DNA from: Platanthera guangdongensis
Lineage: Eukaryota; Streptophyta; Magnoliopsida; Asparagales; Orchidaceae
Direction: 5' to 3'
Assembly: GCA_039583875.1 (NCBI GenBank)
Contig: CM077153.1
Coordinates: 110,728,568-110,792,567, forward strand
Length of the DNA stretch: 64,000 bases
Part shown: positions 20,601 through 31,023 of the stretch, piece after piece
Layout of the letters: each line of letters opens with the position of its first letter
Position numbering within the stretch: the first letter of the stretch is position 1
Made by a program: the position numbers and the translations under genes
Notes under the pieces: model-generated
The model's database searches: none
What the model was told of the DNA's origin: nothing
Seen by the model: only the letters and a program-made list of their open reading frames with translations

Positions 20601-20854
20601 CATGGGCTCCGCTGTTATGTTCTTAGCGTTGAGGCGTACGGAGGCCTAGGTGAAGTAGTATGGATACCTGCCTAGTAGTAGAGATGCCCGCTCTACTGTC
20701 ACCGCATGGAAACGGCGGCTGACGCCTTAGAGGTTAGCTACCTGCTCGAATAGTGGGAACTATAGTCTATGTCGGCATAGCAATTGCATGGTTTGATCAT
20801 GGGTGAGTCATTGCATAGCATACATAACATTTCATAACATTGCACAACAAGATC

Positions 20855-20952
20855 CTCATCGTATAAGTTTGTATGGGCACTCTTATGCGATGAGTTACTT
20901 TTATACCTGACCCTTAACTTATAAGCTTGTATGGGCATCCTTATAAGTTAAG
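20855..20952 (+). other. Two adjacent 13-bp-stem hairpins with a shared loop (Tekay-1 LTR)
   Basis: Hairpin 1: CTCATCGTATAAG / CTTATGCGATGAG (20855-20894). Hairpin 2: CTTAACTTATAAG / CTTATAAGTTAAG (20913-20952). Stems differ but pair; both loops contain TTGTATGGGCA. Related hairpins occur at 41178-41404 and 51396-51622. Confidence 0.7.
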
Positions 20953-21599
20953 TGACTTTCCTGCTATAGATACTTGTACTTGATAGTTATTATTGTTTAT
21001 GTTGAACTGCTAGAATAATTTCTTTTAATCTTATTGTACCATCACCACCTGTTTATACATGTTTTACTGCTTATAATACTTGTACCCTTGTTCCTTTCTC
21101 CGCCCGGTGCCGAGGAGTCGCCGGGGGAGCGGATGTGAAGTCACTTAGTCTTTTAACTAACGGTTGCTACGTCTTCCTTTTTAGGAGGTCACCCCGCAGG
21201 TAGACCAGCCACAGATTTTGCAGTAGGACAGCCAGGCCAGGACGACATGGCCTGAAGTGACGGTGCCTTTTCTACCATCGGTTACGGATGTGAGTGTTGT
21301 GAGATTCTGTTGTAGCCCGTTTGGGCAATTTTATAGCTTTACTCTGATATTGTAGAAGCATATTTTAGCTTCTCTATTTGTTGTACTATTTGGACACTAT
21401 TTTCTTGGTGTGGATTTGACTTCTTACTTATATTATGGTTGGGTTGGCATGTATATATTGATATTGGTTGTAGCCGGCGGAATAGGCGTCTTGTGGTACA
21501 GTTTAGCTCGTGTGCTAATGCTACTGCAAGGTGGCTGTTTCGGGCATAAGAACCCCCCCTTCGTGCCGTGTTTTGGGATCCGGGAGGGGGGGTCTTACA

Positions 21600-22706
21600 T
21601 CTGGGACTTGGTAAGTTGCAGCCTTTGGCAACTGACCCTGTGAGTGAGAAGGGTTAATCACAATCCCCAATTTCTCTGTGAACTTTTGTTCTAGATATCT
21701 AATGTGCTTCTTCTTTTCTTCTAAAGGCATGGTCTGACACACAAGACTTTTTTTGAGCTCAGACATCTCATTACTTTTCTTATAAAACTCAATAGATTTA
21801 TTGTTATAGAGAGTTTTATAAGGCTTTAGGACCTCTATTTCCTTGGCTTACCATTTGGCAAGTATTTTGCTCTCCTTTAGAGCAATTAGGAGTACTCTAA
21901 ACTTGTCAATCAATTGATTGACATCAGTCACAGAATCATAGCAATCTTCATCACGGGATGAAGATGTACCAGTATCTTGACTGGACTCAAAGTCAGAGAA
22001 AGATGCAGAATTTGAGAGAGATTGTACCTTGATTGATTCTGATTCTTCCTGACTTCTTTCTTCTGCAGACATTGCCATCAACCCATGGAATCCATAGTTT
22101 TTTTCATCCTCCTCATTGTCACTGTCTGAGTGTTATAGAGGGGCCCTGATTCCTATCCTAGCAACAGGATTTTCCTCCTCTTCTCCTGGATCTGCAACAA
22201 CAGATATCAGCCCTATCTTCTTTATCTTCAGAATCTGATGATGAAGAATCTGTCCAGCTTCTCTCCTTCTAAGCTACAAAGGACTTTTCTTCCTTCTTGC
22301 CCATATGGTGGTGGTGATCCTTTTTCTTCTTCTTCTCATCTTCAGACTCTGAACCACTGTCAGAAAGACTGACTATCTCTATCACTTCCATATAGCCAGT
22401 GAGAGAATCCTACAATTCTTTGGCTAACTTGCAGTGGACCACTATCATGAGGGTTGAGTCATTCATGGCCCTCACCATGATGTATTGTGCCCTCTTGTCC
22501 ATAAATATAAAGTTGATTTCTTCTTCAGACATCTATGCATAACTCTTTGGAGTCTAGATGTTTGCATCTGATTTTGAGACCTTCATGAGGATGAAAGGTC
22601 CTTCTTGAACTATTGCAAGGACCCTAGGATCAGAGGCTTCCATGATTTGCTTGACCCTTTCTTTCCAAGTCATAAAGTTCTCCCTATTGTAGACTTGAAT
22701 TTCCAT
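21600..22706 (-). pseudogene. gag: Copia-B gag remains
   Basis: From the Met at 22706 the frame reads a copia Gag-like start (YNRENFMTWKERVKQIMEA) and MSEEEINFIFMDKRAQYIMVRAMND, but contains at least three stops within 110 codons. Further left are a Lys/Glu-rich stretch, an acidic Ser-rich part and the segment 22081-21848 (SVTDVNQLIDKFRVLLIALKESK), which is coiled. A final Gln/Lys-rich piece (21766-21521) reads into the Tekay-1 LTR. No zinc knuckle is recognisable. Dead. Confidence 0.7.
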
Positions 22707-22794
22707 TTCTTGTGGTTCACTTTTGTACCCACAAGTGTAACACTTTTAGCTAACCTTGGAGGTATACTCTGATTGTTAAATCCTTTTTAAGCAA

Positions 22795-22810
22795 CCTCCA
22801 TCTGATACCA
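22795..22810 (-). other. Primer binding site of Copia-B
   Basis: The minus strand reads TGGTATCAGATGGAGG, the initiator-Met type with one change, two bases inside the LTR. Confidence 0.75.
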
Positions 22811-23029
22811 CTTGAAAGTTATTTAATTTAAGGTTAGCTAATCACCTAGAGGGGGGGCTGAATATGTCTATAAGCTTTATTAAAATCTTTTGCTGATTTC
22901 TAATTATACTAACTAGAGCTTGTCCTTAAATCCTGTAATAACAAATAAAAAACAAGCACACAGCAAACACAAGGATTTATAGTGGCTCCCCAATTGGGTA
23001 CATCCACTTTCCCTCCCACCTATCCAACT

Positions 23030-23427
23030 TACTTGTTGGACTAGGCACAACTTCTCCAATATGCTCCTCAGAGCTTACACCTCAGGCCCACAGCCTTACA
23101 CACAAATTCTTCACAGAATCTAAATCAGAACCACAAGGTTTCCTACCTTAGAGCTCTGCATAACTCCTACAGCTCAGTGATCCACTAATCACCTACCTCA
23201 GCCTTATTTCTAAGGCCTACACTCAGGTTTTTAGCCCTATAGCTTTAGGCACATAGCCCTACTCTCAGACTGCTGCAACACTCCAACAACTCAGTACCCT
23301 TTCAGGTACCTACAGCTCAGCCTCCTCGAAGGCCTACAATCTTAGTGAAAATCTTGTCACCTATAGCTCGGTGACTCTTCAATCACCTACCTCAGGCACA
23401 AGGCCCTACACTCAGGTTAGGAGAACA
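23030..23427. repeat. Micro-hairpin array, first part (Copia-B LTR)
   Basis: Short hairpins with different stems follow one another, separated by a near-constant CTAC(C/A)(G)CTCAG spacer. Examples: GAACC-ACAA-GGTTTC, TGAT-CCACTA-ATCA, CCTTA-TTTC-TAAGG, GTACC-CTTTCA-GGTAC, GCCT-CCTCGA-AGGC. Confidence 0.75.
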
Positions 23428-23432
23428 GTCGT

Positions 23433-25038
23433 TGATGATTGCTTTGCTAACAAGTAATAACTCAATGTGATTTCATTCTACATGCTAGTATAACTATGTA
23501 GATGGGCATAAGCTAGATTGAATTATCTTTCAGGCAAGTGCACCTATCAATCATAGTATAGGAGAAATCTACATCTCGTGTCGTATTCCACTGGGCCTTT
23601 TCAAGCATTCGTACTCATCCTCACTTTATTATCATACCTATAATTCAAAGTGATTTCTAACCTAAATTAACCTAACTATGACTATTTGGATAAATCAACA
23701 TTGGAAGATTGAACATGATAACAACCTGAAAGCTTACGAGCAATTACATGAAAATATTCATTCATTCACTCAATTCTATTTAATCATGAAAGCATAAGAC
23801 TATCGAATTTGTTGTGTTGTAAAGGGTAAATATTTATCAAATTCTCTCTCGAGCAATTCAAACTCCAAATCTAAGTTAGTAAATTTTCTCTCGAACAATT
23901 TACAATACTCAAATTTGCATTAAATAAAACACCCTATCTATTACATAAATCCATGAAATCCTCTCTCTAAAATATCATGAATTCATTTATTCATATTCCA
24001 ATTATCCAAATAACATATCTCTCTATCATGAAATTCGAATTATAAAGAGATCTCACACCAAACTATGAACATGTAAATTTCATCAAAAACATCCAATTTC
24101 TCAATCTAGAGATTTGCAATTCTTGAAAGACAAATAAGCAATTCATAATTAGAATAAATCTATTTATTTGTAAGCCTACATACGAATAAAATACTACAAA
24201 TATGATGTAAACAATGCGAGACATGATTAACAAATTGTTCCAAATTAAAGTTCATGCAAAATAAAAGATAAATCAAGATGAATCACCAAGAGAAGGGGAG
24301 ATTAAAAGGGATTAATGAAAGAATGAAAACATACAAAAATACCCTTCAAATCCTCCTCCTCTTGGATGCTCGACTTCGTTCTCCAGAATACTCCTAATGC
24401 AGAAATGATCCAAAAGTCCTCTAATTTTTCTACAGGAATTATATAGTCCCTTTGCAAACAGGTCGGACACGGGTTCCAACACGGCCGTGTGTCAGGCCGT
24501 GTTGACGGTTCCTAGGCGGTTCCCCACGAACAGCTGTGTCTGGTAGTGGGCCGTGTCAGATGACACGGGTACTGACACGGCCGTGTTGTTCTTCACGTTC
24601 TTCAGACACTGGTTGGTCGGCAGTCGTATTCAAATATGACACGGTTAGGCACACGGGAGTGTTCCTACCCGTGTGAGTCCCTATCTCCTGCGTCCAATTT
24701 CTTCAGCTCCAGTGTACATAGGACATGGGTATTAACATGGCCGTGTGTCCACACATGTGCGCCAAATTTTTGTCCTGTCATCAGCCATGTTGACTCCGTG
24801 AACTCCACTGTTTGCTCCAAGACTTTTAGTTCCATTGGTTAGTGCTACCTGCATATAAAAGTGAAGGAATAAATTAGATAGCTCAATATAAAGAATAATA
24901 AAAATCCTAACTGTTCTGTCCTAATCATGATAAGACAATTCTTTGACTTTTCTAGTGAAATTACTACAAAAGGAGGTAGAAATAGTAGACATGATTACAA
25001 TTATGATAGTAAAAAGCCTATCATAATCACACTCATCA
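23433..25038. mobile_element. Solo LTR, probably Ty3/gypsy, inserted in the Copia-B LTR
   Basis: Begins TGATGATTGC and ends CACTCATCA (1606 bp), flanked by GTCGT (23428-23432) and GCCGT (25039-25043), a 5-bp duplication with one change. Removing it rejoins the CTACCTCAG array of the host LTR. It carries the GGCAAGTGCACCTATC / GTCGTATTCCACTGGG block seen in many plant gypsy LTRs and, at 24470-24770, repeated ACACGGCCGTGT-type palindromes. No coding sequence. Confidence 0.75.
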
Positions 25039-25043
25039 GCCGT

Positions 25044-25240
25044 ACCTCAGATCCACACTTGGATTCTACCTCAGAGAGCAGCACTCTCCTACCTCAAGCA
25101 CTTAAGACCTACAACTCAGATCCTCACTTAGATCCTACCTCAGTGCCCCAAAAGGGCACTTACCTCAGTGACACGTTTGTCACCTACCTCAGGCACAAAG
25201 TGCCCTAGTCACAGATTCAGGAAACCTGAATCCTACAATA
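25044..25240. repeat. Micro-hairpin array, second part (Copia-B LTR)
   Basis: Seven or so consecutive hairpins separated by CTACCTCAG: AGATCCA-CACT-TGGATT, GAGAG-CAGCA-CTCTC, GTGCCC-CAAAA-GGGCAC, GTGAC-ACGTTT-GTCAC, GGCAC-AAA-GTGCC, ATTCAGG-AAA-CCTGAAT. The stem sequence changes each time but stays paired. Confidence 0.85.
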
Positions 25241-25904
25241 AATAAAACAGGATGTTGAATAAAATAGAACAACTAACTCAGAGAAGTATCTCTGAGTCAA
25301 CCTTGCTGGACTGAGCAGATATCAGTCCAGTCAACTTGTTGTAGAAGGAATTAGCGTTCTTCTACAGCTAACACTTTACTGCTGCACAGGTAAGCAACTA
25401 TCAGCTTGCTGAAGAGATGTATCAGCTATACTGTTCTGATGAAAACTACCTTGATGAACTTTAAAGTGGTTCAGCTATCTTTATCTACCCTCAGGCTATC
25501 TTGGCTGGACTTTAGCTTTCAAGCTTGATGGGGAAGAAGATGTCCACCCGCCTATTTCATTTTCTCTTTCTATATTTTCTGTGTTTGATCCCCGAGTATT
25601 CGTTAGCCCTAATCCCTTTACAGTTTCCTCTTTATATGCGTTGATTTGAATCAACGGCACAATAGAATGTGGGACCACCAAGGATTGGTGAGAGCCATCT
25701 CCATCAGAAAGGGACAAAACATTTTTTGGTGCTGTAGCAGCATTCCCTCAATAGCTTCCTGCAATTTTGACTTTGATGACGTCAGCAGTGGTTATCAACA
25801 TCTGATCTTAGAAAATTTTTTAGAATCTCATCAAGCTTTGAGTGGTGTTAAGACACTCAACACCGTCAGTCTTGACTCTCAGCACATCTAGACTTAGAAA
25901 TTTC

Positions 25905-26830
25905 CCTGGCTTTGTCTCAGCGGTCTGAGCGGTTTTTCATTATTAGCTGAGACATGCCTTTGTCTCAGTGGTCTCAGTGGTTTTTTCTTTTAACTGTCTC
26001 ATCGCTACCTTCCTCATTAGAAGCGTTGCGTGAACCTGCTTCAATCAATGCTTCTAGGCTTAGAAAAAATCCAGCTAGGTTTCTCTTAGCTATTTTTCAC
26101 TTAACTGTCTCAGCGCTTCCAACTTTATTAGAAGCGTTGAGTGAATCTGCTTCACTCAACATTTCTGGATTTTGAAATTTTCAGCCAATATTGTATCTGC
26201 TGTCTCAGCCATCTCAACGCTATCTTCTCAGCTGTCTCAGAGGTCTCAATGCTATCTCCACAGCTATCTTCAGCTATCTCAACGCTATCTTCTCAGCTGT
26301 CTCAACTATCTCTATGGTCTCAACGCTATCTTCTCAGCTATCTCAGCTATCACAGCGGTCTCAACGCCTTCTTCTCAGTGGTCTCAGCACTTTTTCCTTA
26401 GACATATTTTCTGGCTTTTAGCTACGTTCGATGATCTGTGTGCTGAGCTTGACCAACTTTAATCTTCTCTATGGTCTCAATGCCTTCTTCTCAGCGAACT
26501 CAGTGCTTTAGGCCTTAGTTGATTTTTCTGCCATTAGCTTAATAATTATTGAGCTGAGTTCGATGATTTCTAAGCTGAGCTCGACGAACTTTAATCTTCT
26601 CAGTGGTTTCAGCGCTTTTTGTCTTAGTTGATTTTTCTGGCTTTAGCTGAATAAGTGTTGAGCTGAGTTCGACGATTTGCAAGCTGAGCTCGACGAACTT
26701 CACGCTGAGCTCGACGAAAGTTGAAACCTGAACTCTTGTGCTTATCCCACTGAATGTTGAGTTGCGCTCGACGACCAGTGAGCTTAGGTCGACGAACTCT
26801 GAGCTGAGTACGACGAAATTTGAGTTTACT
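25905..26830. repeat. CTCAGCGGTCTCAGCG repeats and GTCGACGA palindromes in the Copia-B LTR (U3)
   Basis: From 25905 to about 26500 the words GTCTCAGCGGTCTCA, GTCTCAACGCTATCTTCTCAG and similar repeat many times. From 26530 to 26830 comes an array of GAGCTCGACGAAC / GAGTTCGACGA units like those of Copia-A, which belongs to another family. Confidence 0.75.
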
Positions 26831-27039
26831 GCCCAACTCATTTTTCTTCACTTGTCCAATCATGGACTACCTACATGCATGAACTAAAGCACACATCAAA
26901 TACATTATGCTCATTAGAATGATTGGTGATGCCCCTTAAAATCCTGAGAACCATTGTAGGGCACAATAGTTAGACAATGCACTTCTGCAATCTCAACTCC
27001 TAAGACCTTACAACACGATCTCGCAGGACCACTCAGTCT

Positions 27040-27475
27040 TCTCCAAGACCTACAGCTCAGGCACAAGGCCCTACGGCTCAGTGATCCAAAGATCACCTAC
27101 CTCAGTCCCAAAGGGCCTCAACTCAGGCTGGGAGGACAGCCCTACCTCAGATTCACAAGGGATCCTACCTCAGCGAGAATGACTCTCCTACAGCTCAGGC
27201 ACAAAGGCCCTACCTCAGATTCGAAGGATCCTACTAATCCAGCACGAGTGCCCTAAACTCAGAGAGAGTGACTCTCTTACCTCAGACACGAAGGTCCTAT
27301 CTCAGATCCAAACTGGATCCTACACTCAATGATTAAATGATGAACTACCTTAAATTCTCAACAGAATTCTATCTCAGGCTAAACAGCCCTACAACTCAGA
27401 TCCAAACTTGGATCACACCTTAGACCAGATTTTCTATAACCACTCAGATCCAAAAAGGATCCTACAATGTGGAAG
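27040..27475. repeat. Micro-hairpin array in the Copia-C LTR
   Basis: About 15 short hairpins punctuated by CTACCTCAG or close variants: GTGATC-CAAA-GATCAC, GGCT-GGGAGGAC-AGCC, GAGAG-AGTGA-CTCTC, GATCC-AAACT-GGATC, GAATTCT-CAAC-AGAATTC, GGCT-AAAC-AGCC, GATCC-AAAAA-GGATC. Same design as in Copia-B with different stems. Confidence 0.8.
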
Positions 27476-28492
27476 TGGGTTGGTGAGTTGGTGTTGACAC
27501 AAAAGATGTTTCTCTGTGCCAAGCTTTCGAGACTGAGATAAACTCAGCCCAACTTTTGACTCTAGTGAAATAATCCCAGAGCCTACTGCTACCTGAACTG
27601 AGGAATACTCAGCCCTATCTAATTCTTCTTAACACCAGAAATTGTTCCTGCTAGAACTAAGAAGTAACTGCAGCTAGTTGCTGATATCTGAGCTGAGAGA
27701 ATCCAATCCCTAACTTCTTCACAGCAATAAGAGTCTTGAGCTGGAAGCAACTTTGTAGATCTGCTGCTCTGCACCTTGCTGAAATGAAATAGAAGCTCAG
27801 CTCTCTTTTCTATACAGCTCCAGAAATATATCTTCATGAAATGTTCTGCTGGAACTGTGAAGCAACCTACAGCAAGGGTTGGCCCTATGCTCGAACTTCT
27901 CTCTCAGAGATTTAATCTGACCTACTATTGATGATAAAGATGACAACAACAACTAGATTATCCTCCTGTTGCTGCAACTTGGGTAACAACCTGCTGCTTC
28001 TTCTTCTTCCTCAGAAAGAACACTTTTTGAACTTGCTGGTGTAGGTGAGAATGACACCAGCTAACAGCAGCAGCTTGGCTCAGTCCTTAGCTGCTTCTAT
28101 TTCTTCAGAGAATATCTTTGATCATGCTGGTGCAGATGATAATGGCACCAGCTAACTCTTAGAACTCTTAGATCTACAGTTGGAACTTCTTCTCCAAAGC
28201 TTAGCAATAATGGTCGAGGAGGAAGATGAAGTCCAGACCTTTTTCCCAAAAGTTACTTTCTTCAATCGCATCTCTTCATTTTCTATTCCACCAATCAACG
28301 ACTATTTTTATCCGTGGACCCCACTGAGATTGATAGTTGTAGTTTTACTTTAACATCTAAGAGTTGTAATGAAGGCCTGCAGTGTCGTTTGTCACGTACT
28401 GTAGCCTTCCCATAACTAATTTGAATTTTGTTGACTTGTTGACTTTGCTGACATCACCATCTATGGACTTAGCCAAAATCAAGCATGATTAG

Positions 28493-29441
28493 TGTTAGAA
28501 ACCAGGCCGGAGCCAAGGCTCCGAATGAACTACAGGAATATTGGGACAATCCGGACCTGGCCGACTGCAGTCGAATGGCAACAACATCCCCAACCAAATC
28601 TCTACGGAAGGCTCTGAATTATCGACAGGAATATTCCTCTATAGGGTTTTGAGTGCCAGGATAGAACCCCTGACTTTCTTTATAAGAGGTGCCTAAGCCA
28701 ACCTCTCATATCCAACGACATGACAGCGCACTTGGGTATGAGAAGTTGGCTTATGCACCTCTTATAAAGGAGGTCAGGGGTTCGATACCGGCGCTCAACA
28801 ACCTAACACGGAATATTCCCGTAGATAATTTGGAGCCTTTTGCGGAGATTTGGTTGGGGATGTTGTTATCATTCGACTGCAGTTGGCCATGTCCGGATTG
28901 TCCCAATATTCCCGTAGTTCATTCGGAGCATTGGCCCTGGCCTGGTTTATAACAAAAGATGGCCATCTTTTGTTAGAAACCAGGTCGGGGCCAAGGCTCC
29001 GAATGAACTACGGGAATATTTGGACAATCCGGACCTGGGCAACTACAGTCGAATGACAACAACATCCCCAACCAAATCTCCGCGGAAGGCAATTATCTAC
29101 GGGAATATTTCGCGGTAGGTTGTTAAGAGCCGGGATCGAACTCCCGACCTCCTTTATAAGATGCGCCTAAGCCAACCTCTCATACCCAATTGCGCTGCAG
29201 CGCACTTCTAGCTCATCAAGGTATTTCTCCTTCAGAACCAATCTTTCAGCAGTAGGCCAGGTACGTATTGTCCTAATATTCCCGTAGTTCATTTGGAGCT
29301 TTGTTCCTGGCCTGGTTTCTAACAAAAGATTGCCATATTTTGTTAGAAACCAGGCGTTGAGTAAGTATAGGCGTTGAGTGAGTATTGTCCCAATATTCCC
29401 GTAGTTCATTCGGAGCCTTGGCCCCGTCATGGTTTCTAACA
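28493..29441. mobile_element. Palindromic tRNA/SINE-like composite element with 5-bp duplication ATTAG
   Basis: Begins TGTTAGAAACC and ends GGTTTCTAACA; the outer 41 bp at each end are near-perfect inverted repeats. ATTAG flanks both sides (28488-28492, 29442-29446), so the block inserted as one unit. It consists of three back-to-back inverted units (28493-28957, about 28973-29323, about 29340-29441) joined by AAAAGATGGCCATCTTTT and a degenerate copy of it. The first unit is a nearly perfect hairpin with arms over 200 bp. Each arm has a tRNA-like piece with a B-box-like GGTTCGATACC or AGTTCGATCCC and a TTGGCTTA-type A box, suggesting SINE ancestry. Confidence 0.65.
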
Positions 29442-29449
29442 ATTAGTAT

Positions 29450-30650
29450 AGGCGTTTAGTGAGTAAGCATCACTCAACGCCAAAACACTGAGACAGAATT
29501 CTGTCTATCTTAGGCGTTGAGTGAACAAGCTTCACTCAATGCTTTTTGCCATAGCCAATCATTCTGTCACTAGGCGTTGAGTGAGCAACCTTCACTCAAT
29601 GATAAAACACTTATAAAGTTTTTGTAATTAGGCATTGAGTGAGCATCCTTCACTCAATACCAAAACACTTATAAAAAAATTTCTGTCTCTAGGCGTTGAG
29701 ACCACTTAATGCTTTTTGCCTTACAAAATGTTCCTGCAACTCTAGCGTTGAGAGAGTTGAGTGTGTCTTCATCACTCAATACTTTTTTCCATGGCCATAC
29801 TTTCTGTTACTGATCATTGAGTGAGCCTTCATCACTGAAAGCCATATTACTTAGACAGATTTTGTCACTTGGTGTTGAGTGAGTATGCTTCACTCAATGC
29901 CAAACTACTTAACATATATTCTTCTATTATCTAGCGTTGAGTGAGTAAGCTACACTCAACACATTTCGACTTAGCCAAATTTCTGTGAAATCAGTCTCTA
30001 ACTGACAAGGTTCAGTCAATGCTTTTTAACACATGGCGTTGATTGATTAAGATTCACTCAACACCTATGGACTTCGCCAAATATCTACATAGATTTTCTG
30101 TGGCGTTGACTATCTGAGCTATGCTCAACGATTTATGTTGTATGACGTTGAGTGAGTACACTTCACTCAATGTCTGTGGACTTATCCACATCTTTCCCTC
30201 TTTCTTCTTAGGTTTTCACTAACTTAGCCTTTCTCACAGCTTTTTAGTTGTATGGCATTGAGTGAGTAGAATACATTCAACCTCTGTGGACTTGGCCACA
30301 TTCTACCTGTTTCTTCTTAGGCCCTGACAGGTTAAGCATTACTCAGATCTTTTAGCTGTATGACACTGAGTGAGTAGAGTACACTCAACACCTGTGGACT
30401 TAGCCACTTTTCTGTCTAGCCAATAGTTAGGCTTAGACTAACCAAGCTATACTTAACGCTTTTACTTACCCGGTGTTGAGTGAATATTACTTAATGCTTG
30501 TGGACTTAGGTGATTTACAGCCTATCCAGCATCTTCCATTGCATCTGGCATTGAGTGAGCTTTCTTCACTCAATGCCTGTAGACTTAACATAATTCCTGC
30601 ACCTGGCGTTGAGTGAGTAAGCTTTACTCAATGCCTGTGGACTTAGGCAA
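29450..30650. repeat. Long array of GGCGTTGAGTGAG palindromes in the Copia-C LTR (U3)
   Basis: About 15 units, roughly 60-110 bp apart, of GGCGTTGAGTGAG-(TAAG or similar)-CTTCACTCAACGCC, many followed by a second small hairpin TGTGGACTTAGCCACA. The copies are diverged but keep their inverted symmetry. Confidence 0.85.
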
Positions 30651-30835
30651 ATTCATGTTTTTCCAACATCTATCTTTGTGTCCACCTATCCAATCTCTTG
30701 CAATACTTATCTTATCAATGTTTCAAGGACAACCTGCATGCATGAATTTAAGCATACATTAAATACAACTTATTGTATTCATTGACATGATTGTTTTCTT
30801 CAAATCTGGGACATTGTGGGCAATGGACCCAACAA

Positions 30836-31023
30836 CTATGCACGAGCCTACGCAAGTGGTTGTTGCAGATTAAGTTCTTTTCGGTAGTGGGTTGATGACA
30901 AAAGTCAAGCCCATTAGAATGGAGGACACGGAAATCAAGCAACTGCGGAACAAAGAGATCGGAATGGTCAAAGTCTGATGGGACAACTGTGGTCGTGCGG
31001 AGCTGTCATGGGAGCGCGAGCCT
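30836..31023. other. Unassigned 190-bp segment
   Basis: Lies between the Copia-C LTR end and the Copia-D integrase remains. I recognise nothing in it; it may be diverged Copia-D sequence or the tail of another insertion. Confidence 0.4.

Larger units (their letters stand above)
18738..21599 (+). mobile_element. Tekay-1: right part of an old Tekay/Del-type LTR, cut by Copia-A
   Basis: The right end GGGGGGGTCTTACA matches the LTR end of Tekay-2 (GGGGGTCTTACA), and blocks such as GCGTTGAGGCGTACG (20628 and 40948), the ACTTAGTCTTTTA-ACTAACGG segment (21142 and 41573) and the hairpins at 20855-20952 recur there. The left part is missing because Copia-A is inserted in it. No coding sequence. Whether it is a solo LTR or the 3' LTR of a whole element cannot be decided here. 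Confidence 0.75.
21600..26977 (-). mobile_element. Copia-B: decayed Sirevirus-type copia, 5' part only
   Basis: Minus-strand element with LTR (22813-26977, including the solo LTR insert), primer site (22795-22810) and gag remains (22706 to 21600). The internal region stops exactly at the Tekay-1 LTR end, so the remainder should lie left of Tekay-1 and Copia-A, outside the window. The right edge at about 26977 is set by loose alignment with the Copia-C LTR end and is uncertain by some bases. Confidence 0.65.
22813..26977 (-). repeat. Copia-B 5' LTR (interrupted by a solo LTR)
   Basis: Begins TGAAAGTTATT. About 2.55 kb without the 1611-bp insert and duplication. It contains the CTAGAGGGGGGG-TGAATA-like block (22847-22864), micro-hairpin arrays (23030-23427, 25044-25240), CTCAGCGGTCTCAGCG repeats (25905-26500) and GTCGACGA palindromes (26530-26830). 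Confidence 0.65.
26978..30835 (-). mobile_element. Copia-C: LTR portion (minus strand), cut on the left by Copia-B
   Basis: LTR-like sequence ending GGACCCAACA at about 30835, so the element strand starts TGTTGGGTCC. It parallels the Copia-B LTR: a micro-hairpin array (27040-27475), a middle part (27480-28480), a palindrome array (29450-30650), then a CTGCATGCATGAATTTAAGC block matching 26871-26890. It holds the 949-bp palindromic insert at 28493-29441. No coding part is left in the window. Confidence 0.55.

Noticed and set aside
25044..25240. The reverse complement of CTACCTCAG starts like the animal let-7 microRNA (TGAGGTAG)
   Set aside because: Plants have no let-7 and the rest of the mature sequence is absent; chance match of a short word.
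28700..28800. A functional tRNA gene in the palindromic block
   Set aside because: A- and B-box-like words are present, but no full cloverleaf with acceptor stem and anticodon arm of proper size can be drawn; better seen as SINE ancestry.
29450..30650. Regularly spaced palindromic repeats resembling a CRISPR array
   Set aside because: Units are diverged, spacers are variable in length and partly repeated, there are no cas genes, and the setting is a plant LTR.
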